64,000 nt of DNA from contig NZ_JBCNKR010000004.1 of the NCBI RefSeq assembly GCF_039595935.1, positions 1,177,001 through 1,241,000 of the forward strand. Direction: 5' to 3'. A model generated the notes under the pieces. The model was given only the letters and a program-made list of their open reading frames with translations, ran no database searches and had not been told where the DNA came from. A program made the translations under genes and the position numbers. How positions within the stretch are numbered: the stretch's first letter is position 1; the number at the start of each line of letters is the position of its first letter. Positions 8,901-17,071 of this stretch are shown here, piece after piece. Source of the stretch: Flavobacterium sp. (GTDB lineage: Bacteria > Bacteroidota > Bacteroidia > Flavobacteriales > Flavobacteriaceae).

Positions 8901-8935
8901 CTTAGAATCTTAGCATCTCAGAACCTTAGCACCTC
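8901..8935 (-). repeat. 8-bp-period pentamer array (CTTAG orientation)
   Basis: This is the reverse-complement counterpart of the 8771-8820 array, with CTTAG/CTCAG units spaced at 8 bp. It runs right up to the rho stop codon. Confidence 0.75.
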
Positions 8936-8937
8936 TT

Positions 8938-10749
8938 CTAGTCATTCATAGAAATCAAAAACTCTTCATTATTCTTTGTTTTCTTGAAACGATCGTTTAC
9001 AAAATCCATAGATTCTACAGGGTTCATATCTGAAAGATATTTACGCATAATCCACATTCTTTGTAATGTTTTCTCATCAAGTAATAAGTCGTCACGACGT
9101 GTGCTTGAAGAAGTAAGATCGATTGCAGGGAAAATACGCTTGTTAGCAATTTTACGATCTAATTGAAGTTCCATGTTACCGGTTCCTTTAAACTCTTCAA
9201 AGATAACCTCATCCATTTTAGAACCTGTTTCAGTTAATGCAGTTGCAATGATACTTAACGACCCTCCGTTTTCTACATTTCTTGCCGCTCCAAAGAAACG
9301 TTTTGGTTTTTGTAATGCATTTGCATCAACACCTCCACTTAATACTTTTCCAGATGCCGGCTGAACTGTATTATAAGCTCTTGCTAAACGTGTAATAGAG
9401 TCTAATAAAATTACAACATCATGTCCGCATTCTACTAAACGTTTTGATTTCTCCAAAACGATATTAGCAATTTTTACGTGTTCTTGCGGCTCTCTGTCAA
9501 AAGTTGACGCGATAACTTCTCCACGAACACTTCTCTGCATGTCTGTAACCTCCTCAGGACGCTCATCAATCAAAAGAACGATTAAATAAACTTCTGGATG
9601 ATTAGCAGCAATTGCATTTGCAATATCTTTTAAAAGCATTGTTTTACCCGTTTTTGGCTGTGCAACGATCATTCCACGCTGTCCTTTTCCGATAGGAGAA
9701 AATAAATCGATAATACGGGTAGATATAGAACTGCCTTTTTCGGCTAATTTGAATTTTTCTGAAGGAAAAACTGGAGTCAGGTGTTCAAAAGAAACTCTGT
9801 CACGAACTACCTGCGGATCATGTCCGTTGATTTTTAATACACGAACAAGAGGGAAGAATTTCTCGCCTTCTTTTGGAGGACGAACCACACCTTTTACAGT
9901 ATCTCCGGTTTTTAAACCAAATAATCTGATTTGTGAAGTCGATAAATAAATATCATCCGGTGAAGCTAAATAATTATAATCAGAAGAACGTAAAAATCCA
10001 TAACCATCCGGCATCATTTCAAGAACACCTTCACTTTCGATAATTCCGTCAAATTCAAAATCTGAATCTCTGAAATTGTTGTTGTTCTTTTTGTTTTTAT
10101 TGTTTTGGTTTTGATGATTCCCATTATTTCCGTTTCCGTTCCCATTTTGATTTGGGTTTTGGTTTTGATTCGGATTTTGATTCTGGTTGGGATTTTGGTT
10201 TTTATTCTGATTAGGATTAATCTTTTTAACCGGAGCAGTATTTTCAGTTTTTTCAGCAACTGGCGCTGTTGTAATATTTTCTGCGATTTCTTCTGTAGAA
10301 ATTACTTCTTTAGCAGCTTCTTTTTCCTTTTGTAAAGCGACTTTTTTCTCATAAGCCGACTTGTTGAATTTTACAACTTTTGTTCCTTTTTTCTCTGTTG
10401 TTTTATTTTCAGATACAGGTTCAGCTTCTGTTTTTTGGTTTTCTTCTACAGCCTCAGGAGTTTCAATTTCCTTTGGAGATTCCTCCGCAGCATCAAATTC
10501 CAGAACCGGTGCATTTTTATTTACCGTTTTTTTAGCCGGAGCAATTCGGGCTCTTTTTGGCTTATCAGTATTTGTTTCTTTTTCTGCAATAGCTTCTGCG
10601 GGCGGTGCTGATGTCGCCTCCTGATGCGCTAAAATCTGAGTAATCAGAGTGTCTTTTTTAACGCCATTAATCTTTATAGTTTTAGCTAACTTAGCTATTT
10701 CTTGAAGCTCAGAAAGCTTCATTTCTTTTAATGCAGAAATATCAAACAT
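8938..10749 (-). CDS. rho: Transcription termination factor Rho with Asn/Gln-rich disordered insert
   Basis: A 603-residue hexameric RNA helicase that ends transcription of untranslated RNA. Residues 1-43 are the Rho_N helical domain ([20 protein letters not shown]). Residues about 45-230 are low-complexity: first charged and Ala-rich, then an N/Q/P-rich tract at about 177-225. The RNA-binding cold-shock-like domain follows ([20 protein letters not shown]). The ATPase core has Walker A QPKTGKT at about 364-370, [13 protein letters not shown] and [15 protein letters not shown]. coli Rho is about 419 residues, so the extra length is the disordered insert, a known Bacteroidota feature. It is convergent with the M28 gene. 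Confidence 0.98.
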   Translation of the reverse strand: MFDISALKEMKLSELQEIAKLAKTIKINGVKKDTLITQILAHQEATSAPPAEAIAEKETNTDKPKRARIAPAKKTVNKNAPVLEFDAAEESPKEIETPEAVEENQKTEAEPVSENKTTEKKGTKVVKFNKSAYEKKVALQKEKEAAKEVISTEEIAENITTAPVAEKTENTAPVKKINPNQNKNQNPNQNQNPNQNQNPNQNGNGNGNNGNHQNQNNKNKKNNNNFRDSDFEFDGIIESEGVLEMMPDGYGFLRSSDYNYLASPDDIYLSTSQIRLFGLKTGDTVKGVVRPPKEGEKFFPLVRVLKINGHDPQVVRDRVSFEHLTPVFPSEKFKLAEKGSSISTRIIDLFSPIGKGQRGMIVAQPKTGKTMLLKDIANAIAANHPEVYLIVLLIDERPEEVTDMQRSVRGEVIASTFDREPQEHVKIANIVLEKSKRLVECGHDVVILLDSITRLARAYNTVQPASGKVLSGGVDANALQKPKRFFGAARNVENGGSLSIIATALTETGSKMDEVIFEEFKGTGNMELQLDRKIANKRIFPAIDLTSSSTRRDDLLLDEKTLQRMWIMRKYLSDMNPVESMDFVNDRFKKTKNNEEFLISMND

Positions 10750-10907
10750 GAATGTTCTATGAATTTAATTATTTTAAAGGAAATACTGTAAAAAGAATAG
10801 GTAGATATTTTTTTTCGATTGACCGCAGTATGAAGTGCTTACGGTATTATGATGCAATAATACGAATAAAATTTAATCATACAATAGTATTTTAAAAAAA
10901 GAAAATA

Positions 10908-10915
10908 TATTTTTG
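10908..10915 (+). promoter_or_regulatory. Predicted -7 box of the DUF4293 gene
   Basis: TATTTTTG matches the Bacteroidota TAnnTTTG element and lies 17 bp before the start codon. No clear TTTG -33 element was seen. Confidence 0.35.
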
Positions 10916-10932
10916 TAAAACAATTTCAAGTT

Positions 10933-11349
10933 ATGTTACAACGAATTCAAACCGTATATTTAATTCTTACCTTTGTTGTTACAGGGGTTTTAATGTTTTT
11001 TATGCCGCTTTGGACATTAAATACAGGCAAAGCTTTCTATTTCATGCAAAGCCAGCTTTACACTGTTTTATTAGGTTTAAGCACAATGCTGACTATTATC
11101 AGTATTATTTCATTCAAAAAGAGACAAAATCAGTTTGTGATGAACAGACTGAACATAATATTAAATTTAATTTTATTAGGATTATTTGTTTATCGTTCTC
11201 TAAATTTATCTGGAGAAACAGCTGAAACTGTTTCTGAGAAAGGTATTGGGATGTTTCTTCCAATTGTTGCTATCGTGTTATTAGTTCTTGCTAATAAGGC
11301 CATCAAAAAGGACGAAGATCTTGTAAAATCTGTAGACCGATTGAGATAA
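10933..11349 (+). CDS. DUF4293 family membrane protein
   Basis: A 138-residue protein with four predicted membrane segments (about 8-26, 42-60, 73-90 and 105-123). It begins MLQRIQTVYLILTFVVTG, the hallmark start of the Bacteroidota DUF4293 family. Next to rho is its usual place in this phylum as far as I recall, but the function is unknown. It is transcribed divergently from rho and closed by its own terminator, so it is a single-gene unit. Confidence 0.82.
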   Translation: MLQRIQTVYLILTFVVTGVLMFFMPLWTLNTGKAFYFMQSQLYTVLLGLSTMLTIISIISFKKRQNQFVMNRLNIILNLILLGLFVYRSLNLSGETAETVSEKGIGMFLPIVAIVLLVLANKAIKKDEDLVKSVDRLR

Positions 11350-11379
11350 ACCTATAAACTTAATTTTTTGTGCGAAGAG

Positions 11380-11407
11380 AACCCGGAATTTATATTCGGG
11401 TTTTTTT
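11380..11407 (+). terminator. Rho-independent terminator after the DUF4293 gene
   Basis: AACCCG (11380-11385) pairs with CGGGTT (11397-11402), followed by a T run. Confidence 0.75.
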
Positions 11408-11465
11408 GTGCCCTGAAATGATATAAAAAGACCTTAAAGTGGCATCCTCAGTTCCTGTTCCTCTT

Positions 11466-11473
11466 TAATTTTG
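11466..11473 (+). promoter_or_regulatory. Predicted -7 box of the NarL-type two-component operon
   Basis: TAATTTTG matches TAnnTTTG and lies 20 bp upstream of the response-regulator start. The -33 element is not clear. Confidence 0.4.
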
Positions 11474-11493
11474 TATTCATATTTCCAAAAACA

Positions 11494-12159
11494 ATGATTA
11501 AGAACAAAATAAGGATACATCTTGCAGATGATCATCAGGTACTTATTGATGGTCTTGCTAATTTATTACAAACAGTTTCAAATTTTGAAGTTGCGGGTAG
11601 TTCTCTAAACGGTACTTCTATTTATGAAGATGTTGTAAAGGATCAGGCAGATATTTTAATTTTAGATATTAGTATGCCTCAAAAAGACGGAATCGAAGTA
11701 CTGAAAGAATTCAGCGAAAAAGGTTTTCCATGTAAAGTAATTATTTTATCCAGTTATGATGATTTAAAAATTATCAAAGAAGTGATGAAATTAGGGGCCA
11801 AAGGTTATTTAACCAAAAAATGCGCCGGAGAAAATATCATTCAGGCCATTGAAGCAGTTTGTCAGGATCAGGAATACTATTCTGATGCTGTAAAGGAAAA
11901 AATATTCAATACATTTACACTTAATACTCCAAAACCAAAGAAAGATATATATACCGAAAATCCTATTTTGAGTCCTCGTGAGATTGAAATCGTAACTTTG
12001 ATTTGTTTAGAATACAGCGGAAAAGAAATAGGTGAACAACTTTTTATCAGTATAAACACGGTGGAAACTCACAGAAAAAACATCATGAAAAAACTGAACA
12101 TAAAAAACACTATAGGATTAGTTAAATATGCATTAAAAAACAATTTAGTAAATTCATAA
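11494..12159 (+). CDS. NarL/LuxR-type response regulator
   Basis: A 221-residue two-domain regulator. The receiver domain (about 5-125) has the acidic pair in LADDHQVLIDG, the phosphoacceptor Asp58 in LILDISMPQKDG, and Lys in GAKGYLTKK. The LuxR-type HTH (about 155-221) reads LSPREIEIVTLICLEYSGKE, ISINTVETHRKNIMKKL and NIKNTIGLVKYAL. It would bind DNA as a dimer when phosphorylated. It is followed 21 bp later by a matching sensor kinase of the HisKA_3 type, so the pair is a cognate system, with the regulator first. Target genes are unknown. Confidence 0.93.
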   Translation: MIKNKIRIHLADDHQVLIDGLANLLQTVSNFEVAGSSLNGTSIYEDVVKDQADILILDISMPQKDGIEVLKEFSEKGFPCKVIILSSYDDLKIIKEVMKLGAKGYLTKKCAGENIIQAIEAVCQDQEYYSDAVKEKIFNTFTLNTPKPKKDIYTENPILSPREIEIVTLICLEYSGKEIGEQLFISINTVETHRKNIMKKLNIKNTIGLVKYALKNNLVNS

Positions 12160-12180
12160 TCAAAATTTTAAACAATTCAT

Positions 12181-13089
12181 ATGTTTTTTTACAGATTATT
12201 GATACCGCTCATTATTCTCATCTCATCGGGTGATATATTTTCTGTACAGCGCACTATTACTTTCGAAATTTCAAAGGTTAGTTCTGTAGAAAAATTCGAG
12301 AAGACAAGTATTTCTAATGAAAAAATGCTAAACAAAAAACTTGTCAGTTTATCAATTGTTATTACTATTATCTTAATTTTTCTTCTTTATTTGGTATATC
12401 AGAATAACAAACTGAAACAAAAAATTAAGCGAAAAGACACAAAGCAAAAAATCCTTTTAGATGTTATAAATGCTGGCATTGACAGTCAGGAAACCGAGCA
12501 AAAGAAAATTGCAGCCTTCCTGCATGACAACATCAATTCTCTATTATCTTCTGCCGGACTGCATTTGAATGTTTTTACGACAAAAAACAACATTCAGTCT
12601 GAAGAAATTCAAAAAGCAAAAGCTATTTTAACAGAAGCACACGACTTATTGAGAGATGTTTCACATGAACTTGTTCCTTCACTTTTGGTACGTTTCGGGC
12701 TAATTTATGCTTTAGAAGATTTGTGTGAAAAGAATTCTAATTCGAGTATGGAATTTAAATTTTTCAGCTCCGTACCTAACAACACAAGATATGCTGAAAA
12801 ATTTGAGACAAAACTATATTTCGTGATTTCTGAATTGTTCAATAATATAATAAAACACAGCAATGCGAGAACTGCTCAAATTTCTATTAATGAAAGCAAA
12901 AACCGGCTGATTATCATTATTCACGATGACGGAAAAGGTTTTAATACCGAAAAACCTAATGAAATTGAAGGTTTTGGTTTAAACCGAATACGAGTTAGAA
13001 TTAAAAAACTAAAGGGAAGTTTTTCGATTATTTCACGTCCTGATGAAAATTCGGGGACATCAATAAAAATAAAAGTTCCTGTACATTAA
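12181..13089 (+). CDS. Sensor histidine kinase (HisKA_3 type), no clear sensor domain
   Basis: A 302-residue kinase. The N-terminus is hydrophobic (residues 4-20, signal peptide or membrane segment), followed by only about 30 exported residues, then a membrane helix at 53-73. The dimerisation/phosphoacceptor segment is QKKIAAFLHDNINSLLSSAG with His115. The HATPase domain has ISELFNNIIKHSNA (N box), HDDGKGFN (G1) and GFGLNRIRVRIKKLKG (G2). With so little outside the membrane, it probably senses through the membrane segment or a partner. It partners the NarL-type regulator just upstream. It ends 7 bp from the convergent phosphoesterase gene with no clear terminator between. Confidence 0.9.
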   Translation: MFFYRLLIPLIILISSGDIFSVQRTITFEISKVSSVEKFEKTSISNEKMLNKKLVSLSIVITIILIFLLYLVYQNNKLKQKIKRKDTKQKILLDVINAGIDSQETEQKKIAAFLHDNINSLLSSAGLHLNVFTTKNNIQSEEIQKAKAILTEAHDLLRDVSHELVPSLLVRFGLIYALEDLCEKNSNSSMEFKFFSSVPNNTRYAEKFETKLYFVISELFNNIIKHSNARTAQISINESKNRLIIIIHDDGKGFNTEKPNEIEGFGLNRIRVRIKKLKGSFSIISRPDENSGTSIKIKVPVH

Positions 13090-13096
13090 TCAGGTT

Positions 13097-13591
13097 TTAT
13101 TTTTTTCCGATTTCTATGATTTCTAAATCCTTTATTTTATCATCATCGATAACAAAACGAAGCATGGTTCGCATTTGATGAAATCCGCTTTTTCCTGCTG
13201 CACCGGGATTCATGTGAAGCAGATTATGTTTTTTATCAAACATCACTTTTAAAATATGCGAATGCCCGCAAATGAATAATTTAGGCGGATTTGAAGCCAT
13301 TTCTTCCCTAATAGCTGGATTATATTTTCCGGGATAACCTCCAATATGTGTAATCCAGACAGAAACATTTTCGCATAAAAATCTATTATGCAGCGGAAAT
13401 TCAATTCTTGCTTTTGCATCATCAATATTTCCGTAAACGCAACGAAGCGGTTTTAATGCTTTTATCGTATCTGTTACATGCAAATCTCCTATATCTCCTG
13501 CGTGCCAGACTTCATCGGCCTGATTGACATATTTTAAAATGACATCGTCAATATGAGAGTGAGTATCGGAAAGAAGGAGGATTTTTTTCAT
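13097..13591 (-). CDS. YfcE/MJ0936-type metallophosphoesterase
   Basis: A 164-residue calcineurin-like phosphoesterase of the small YfcE type. The di-metal site motifs are in order: LSDTHSHIDD, WHAGDIGD, CVYGNIDD, WITHIGGYPG and ICGHSHILKV. Family members hydrolyse phosphodiesters such as bis-p-nitrophenyl phosphate; the natural substrate is generally unknown. It has no signal peptide, so it is cytoplasmic. It may be read on from the flotillin gene, but a strong terminator hairpin sits between them, so separate transcription is more likely. Confidence 0.92.
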   Translation of the reverse strand: MKKILLLSDTHSHIDDVILKYVNQADEVWHAGDIGDLHVTDTIKALKPLRCVYGNIDDAKARIEFPLHNRFLCENVSVWITHIGGYPGKYNPAIREEMASNPPKLFICGHSHILKVMFDKKHNLLHMNPGAAGKSGFHQMRTMLRFVIDDDKIKDLEIIEIGKK

Positions 13592-13605
13592 TCTTTTTTA
13601 AGGGA

Positions 13606-13634
13606 CAAAGGTTCAAAGAAACAAAGATACAAAG
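13606..13634 (+). repeat. 8-bp-period pentamer array (CAAAG type)
   Basis: CAAAG starts at 13606, 13614, 13622 and 13630, exactly 8 bp apart. Confidence 0.8.
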
Positions 13635-13642
13635 GTTTTTCT

Positions 13643-13666
13643 GTAGAGGCGCACAGCAGTGCGTCT
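13643..13666 (+). repeat. 24-bp palindromic repeat, copy 1
   Basis: This 24-bp sequence contains the near-palindrome GCGCACAGCAGTGCGTCT. It matches the reverse complement of 16061-16084 at 23 of 24 positions, so inverted copies lie on both sides of the flotillin gene. Confidence 0.8.
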
Positions 13667-13696
13667 TTCGGTATATTTTCATTTTTTATAAATACA

Positions 13697-13734
13697 AAAA
13701 ATCCGATCTGCAAAAACAAAACAGATCGGATTTT
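13697..13734 (-). terminator. Terminator of the flotillin gene
   Basis: AAAATCCGATCTG (13698-13710) pairs perfectly with CAGATCGGATTTT (13722-13734). On the minus strand a T run follows. It belongs to the same AAATCCGATTTG family as the terminators near 31.8, 36.4, 37.3 and 37.9 kb. Confidence 0.85.
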
Positions 13735-13749
13735 ATTTACGGTTGGTTT

Positions 13750-13782
13750 AGACCTGACAGGTTTTAAAAAACTGTCGGGTCT
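13750..13782. repeat. Hairpin repeat AGACCTGACAG
   Basis: AGACCTGACAG (13750-13760) pairs with CTGTCGGGTCT (13772-13782) with one G-T pair. It lies just after the flotillin stop and may be a second terminator or one of the ACCTGACAGGT repeats common in flavobacteria. Confidence 0.55.
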
Positions 13783-13794
13783 GCTGCATTGTTA

Positions 13795-15723
13795 TTATTT
13801 CTTCGGATTATGATTTTTAACTTCTTTCAAATCCTTAGTGTCTTTTGTGTCCATCATTTCCATTAGTTTTAATCCTAACAAACCACTGATTGAACCGTCA
13901 GAACCTCCGTTTCCGGAAATTAAAACATCTGGAATTACTTTGATATTTCCTTTACCAATTTCCTCAGTTACTTTATATCTTGTAAAGTTATCGCCGCCCA
14001 TTGCACTAACCTGAAGTTGGTATGCTTCGGCAGTTGATTTACCAATTGCCATAATCTTTTCAGCTTCTGCAAGACCGGTTTTCGAAATTCTTTCAGCTTC
14101 TGCACTTGCGTTCAGTTTTGTTGCTTCTGCCTGCGCTCCTGCTCTTGCTTTTGTTGCTTCCGCTTCAGCGTTTGCACGCATTTTTGTTGCTTCTGCTTCG
14201 GCGTTTACATTCAGTTTCAAACTTGTTGCATCACCTTCTGCTTTCTTAACTGTAGCATCTGCAGTACGCTGAGCAATTTCAACACTTTGAGAAGCACGTA
14301 CAATTTCTTTCTGCATATCAGCAATTGCCGTTTCTTTCTCCATTCCCTGACGCTGTTCTTGCGCCATTCTTTGGGTTTGATACGTTTTTTGCTCTTCTTC
14401 AGCCAGTTTTCTGTCCGTCAAAGTTTTCATTAATGAATCTGGCGGAACAATATCTCCAATTAAGGTATCAACTGCATTTACGTTGTATTCATCAAGAACT
14501 AATTTAATATGATTTTTAGCCGATTCCTGACGCTCTTTTCTGGTTGTCAAGAACGAAATAACATCACTGTCCTGAGCCGAGTTTCTGAAATAGTTACCAA
14601 TTGTTGGTTCTAAAACCTGAGAAACCAAGTTATTCATACTTCCGAAACGTGCAATTACTTTTGGAGCTTCTGCCGCCGGAACGTGAATAATTTGTGCAAC
14701 GTCAAGATTGAATGGGAAACCGTCTTTTGAACGAACTGTGATAGTCGATAAGTTTTTATCTAAATCGTGTGATTCACTTCGTGCGTTTGCCCAGTTTAAA
14801 ACTAAGTTTGTTGTTGGAACTGCTTCTAGCTTTGTTGTGTATTTATTCAACGCATATTTTCCAGGTCCAAATGGTTCCATCCAAACTCCACGCTGACCTT
14901 TTGAAACAATGTTTCCGTGTTTAAAAGTATCTCCGGTAACGTCTTGTCCGTCTTCTCCAATGTAAGAAATCACCACTCCAACATAACCAATTGGTACATC
15001 CGTCATTGGGTTTTGCTCAATTAAAACTCCCCAAGTGTTTATATAATAAGAACCGGCTAACATAACCTGAGGCTGTAAACCACGATTTCCGCCATGTTCC
15101 AAAAACTTATCAAAGTCCTGAAAGTTATTATGATCGTTAACAAATTTACCCGCAATTTGTCCCTGCGGAATTGGTTCACCATCAAGAGCCGTTACAATAC
15201 CAATCATGTTCTCAAAAATCTTGATTTGATCTGCAATTACAATCTCAAACAAAAACGTATTTATACGATACGAACCTGTTGTAATAAAAGCAGTTTGACG
15301 TCCTTTTTGTCCGCCATTATCTAAGAAAGCTGTTGCGTCCTGAAAATTGTCACTTTCTACTCTTCTGGCCAGAATTCGTCCGGTTGGAATTTCCTTTCCG
15401 TCCTTACTTAAAACCAATCCAATTTTTCCTTCCGGAATCAAAGTAAAGCTGGTCATATCTATAGAATACTGCCAGATCCACATTCCCCAGTATAAACCCG
15501 GAGCCAGTGTTTTTGCCTGATAACCTGCTTCGCCTTTTGTAGCGATAATTCGGCCGTCAGGCAATGATTTGTCTGCGCCAAACAAAACGAATTTTTTGGT
15601 TACCAAACCAATTTTATCCTCAGGAACGATCACCATTCCGAAGAAAACACGTAAAATAAATTTGTAAAAAAGAATGGCAAATACTATTAAAAGTATCCAC
15701 CAATAAGAAGTAATTTCATTCAT
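13795..15723 (-). CDS. Flotillin-like SPFH-domain membrane protein
   Basis: A 642-residue protein. One membrane helix (about residues 7-28) precedes the SPFH region (IVPEDKIGLVTKKFVLFGAD onward to about 380). A long Ala/Glu-rich coiled coil follows (about 430-560), with the repeats AEAEATKMRANAEAEATKAR and AGAQAEATKLNASAEAERIS typical of flotillins. Flotillins form oligomeric membrane platforms and are linked to membrane order and stress. The long N-terminal region, with repeated G-rich segments around 120-260, is larger than in B. subtilis FloT (about 500 residues). No NfeD partner is adjacent. Inverted copies of a 24-bp palindrome flank the gene. Confidence 0.9.
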   Translation of the reverse strand: MNEITSYWWILLIVFAILFYKFILRVFFGMVIVPEDKIGLVTKKFVLFGADKSLPDGRIIATKGEAGYQAKTLAPGLYWGMWIWQYSIDMTSFTLIPEGKIGLVLSKDGKEIPTGRILARRVESDNFQDATAFLDNGGQKGRQTAFITTGSYRINTFLFEIVIADQIKIFENMIGIVTALDGEPIPQGQIAGKFVNDHNNFQDFDKFLEHGGNRGLQPQVMLAGSYYINTWGVLIEQNPMTDVPIGYVGVVISYIGEDGQDVTGDTFKHGNIVSKGQRGVWMEPFGPGKYALNKYTTKLEAVPTTNLVLNWANARSESHDLDKNLSTITVRSKDGFPFNLDVAQIIHVPAAEAPKVIARFGSMNNLVSQVLEPTIGNYFRNSAQDSDVISFLTTRKERQESAKNHIKLVLDEYNVNAVDTLIGDIVPPDSLMKTLTDRKLAEEEQKTYQTQRMAQEQRQGMEKETAIADMQKEIVRASQSVEIAQRTADATVKKAEGDATSLKLNVNAEAEATKMRANAEAEATKARAGAQAEATKLNASAEAERISKTGLAEAEKIMAIGKSTAEAYQLQVSAMGGDNFTRYKVTEEIGKGNIKVIPDVLISGNGGSDGSISGLLGLKLMEMMDTKDTKDLKEVKNHNPKK

Positions 15724-15744
15724 TGTTTTTGATATTTAGTAGTG

Positions 15745-15752
15745 CAAACATA
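15745..15752 (-). promoter_or_regulatory. Predicted -7 box of the flotillin gene
   Basis: On the minus strand TATGTTTG matches TAnnTTTG, 21 bp before the start codon. A T-rich stretch near 15771-15774 could be a weak -33 element. Confidence 0.4.
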
Positions 15753-15921
15753 GGAGAAATATCATCTGTTAAAATGAAATATTTTTAAAATTAACATTTG
15801 GAATTTTCTTGCTAAAAATGTTAAAAAATGATTTCGATTATATCGTTGGAATTGTCAATTTCTGACACGATTTTTTGCTGAACAAACTATGACTCGCATT
15901 TTGGGTTTTAGTGAATTTTAA

Positions 15922-15958
15922 CAAAGATTGTGAGGTTCTGAGGTGCTAAGGTTCTAAG
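15922..15958 (+). repeat. 8-bp-period pentamer array
   Basis: CAAAG, GTGAG, CTGAG, CTAAG and CTAAG start at 15922, 15930, 15938, 15946 and 15954, exactly 8 bp apart. The 15724-16254 gap holds this array, a palindrome copy and a second array; no gene was seen in it. Confidence 0.8.
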
Positions 15959-16060
15959 TTTTTGTTTTTAGATTTTATTGAAATGGGGCTTATCGGTTTT
16001 AAAATATTAGAAAATATTATACCTATATAATATATATGTGCAATTTTCCAATCTGACGTT

Positions 16061-16084
16061 AGACGCACTGCTGTGCGTCTCTAC
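16061..16084 (-). repeat. 24-bp palindromic repeat, copy 2
   Basis: This contains AGACGCACTGCTGTGCGTCT, a near-perfect palindrome, and is an inverted copy of 13643-13666 with one difference. Confidence 0.8.
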
Positions 16085-16107
16085 ACATTAATTGAGGATA
16101 AAAAAAC

Positions 16108-16233
16108 CTTTGAACCTCTGAACCTTTGTTTCTTTGAACCTCATAAAAAAATCTTAGAACCTTAGCATCTCAGAATCTTAGCATCTTCAAAAAAACCTTT
16201 GTACCTTTGCACCTCAGTACCTCAGTACCTTTA
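16108..16233 (-). repeat. Three consecutive 8-bp-period pentamer arrays
   Basis: CTTTG/CTCTG units start at 16108, 16116, 16124 and 16132. CTTAG/CTCAG units start at 16153, 16161, 16169 and 16177. CTTTG/CTCAG units start at 16197, 16205, 16213 and 16221. All steps are exactly 8 bp. The last array stops about 25 bp before the truA start, so it may lie in the truA leader. Confidence 0.8.
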
Positions 16234-16254
16234 AAAAAACCTCAGAACCTTTAA

Positions 16255-16989
16255 ATGAGATATTTTATTCATTTTGCTTATAACGGAACTCATTATCATG
16301 GCTGGCAGTTTCAGCCCAATGCATCATCAGTTCAGGAAACTTTAAACAAAGCCCTTTCAGTTTTACTAAATTCGGACATAAATGTTATGGGCGCCGGAAG
16401 AACTGATACTGGTGTTCATGCTGAGGAAATGTATGGTCATTTTGATTTAGAAAAATCAATTGATATTCCGGTTTTGGTACATAAGCTGAATTCGTATTTA
16501 CCAAAAGATATTGTGGTTTACAATTTGATTCCTGTTCACGATGATGCGCATTGCCGATTTGACGCTACAAAAAGAACGTACGAATATCATATTAATACCA
16601 TAAAAAATCCGTTTTTAGAAGAATTGAGCTGGTATGTAAATCAAAAACTGGATGTTGATTTGATGAATGAAGCCGCTAAAATTTTATTAAACCATACCGA
16701 TTTTCAGTGTTTCTCAAAAGTAAATACAGATGTTAATACTTTTGACTGCACGGTTTTTGAGGCCTATTGGAAACAAGAAAACAATAAACTGGTTTTTACA
16801 ATTTCAGCTAACCGATTTTTACGAAATATGGTTCGGGCGATTGTGGGAACTTTAATTAATATAGGATTACACAAAATTACGCTGGCTGATTTTGAAAATA
16901 TTATTGCCAGCAAAAACAGAGAAAAAGCCGGGTTTTCTGTCCCAGCACATGGTTTATATTTAACCAAAATTTATTACGATTATTTATAG
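16255..16989 (+). CDS. truA: tRNA pseudouridine synthase A
   Basis: A 244-residue enzyme of normal TruA length. It isomerises uridines 38-40 of the tRNA anticodon stem to pseudouridine. The catalytic Asp51 is in GAGRTDTGVHA. Other signatures are the N-terminal FAYNGTHYHGWQFQP, RTYEYHI in the central part and the C-terminal NRFLRNMVRAIVGTLINIG. The protein is cytoplasmic. The gene is followed after 82 bp by an ABC exporter, with an inverted repeat between them. Confidence 0.97.
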   Translation: MRYFIHFAYNGTHYHGWQFQPNASSVQETLNKALSVLLNSDINVMGAGRTDTGVHAEEMYGHFDLEKSIDIPVLVHKLNSYLPKDIVVYNLIPVHDDAHCRFDATKRTYEYHINTIKNPFLEELSWYVNQKLDVDLMNEAAKILLNHTDFQCFSKVNTDVNTFDCTVFEAYWKQENNKLVFTISANRFLRNMVRAIVGTLINIGLHKITLADFENIIASKNREKAGFSVPAHGLYLTKIYYDYL

Positions 16990-16993
16990 CTGT

Positions 16994-17056
16994 AAGCTAT
17001 AGGCTTTAGGCATTAAGCTTTACATTCTTGTGCCTACAGCTTATAGCCTATAGCTT
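16994..17056. repeat. Inverted repeat between truA and the ABC exporter gene
   Basis: AAGCTATAGGCT (16994-17005) pairs perfectly with AGCCTATAGCTT (17045-17056), with one more partly matching turn outside. There is no long T run, so it is a repeat or attenuator rather than a clear terminator. Confidence 0.55.
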
Positions 17057-17071
17057 AAAGCTTAAAAATCA

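Noticed and set aside
10014..10335. Open frames on both strands in the rho insert
   Set aside because: They arise from the simple-sequence Asn/Gln tract of rho read in other frames, so they are not genes.
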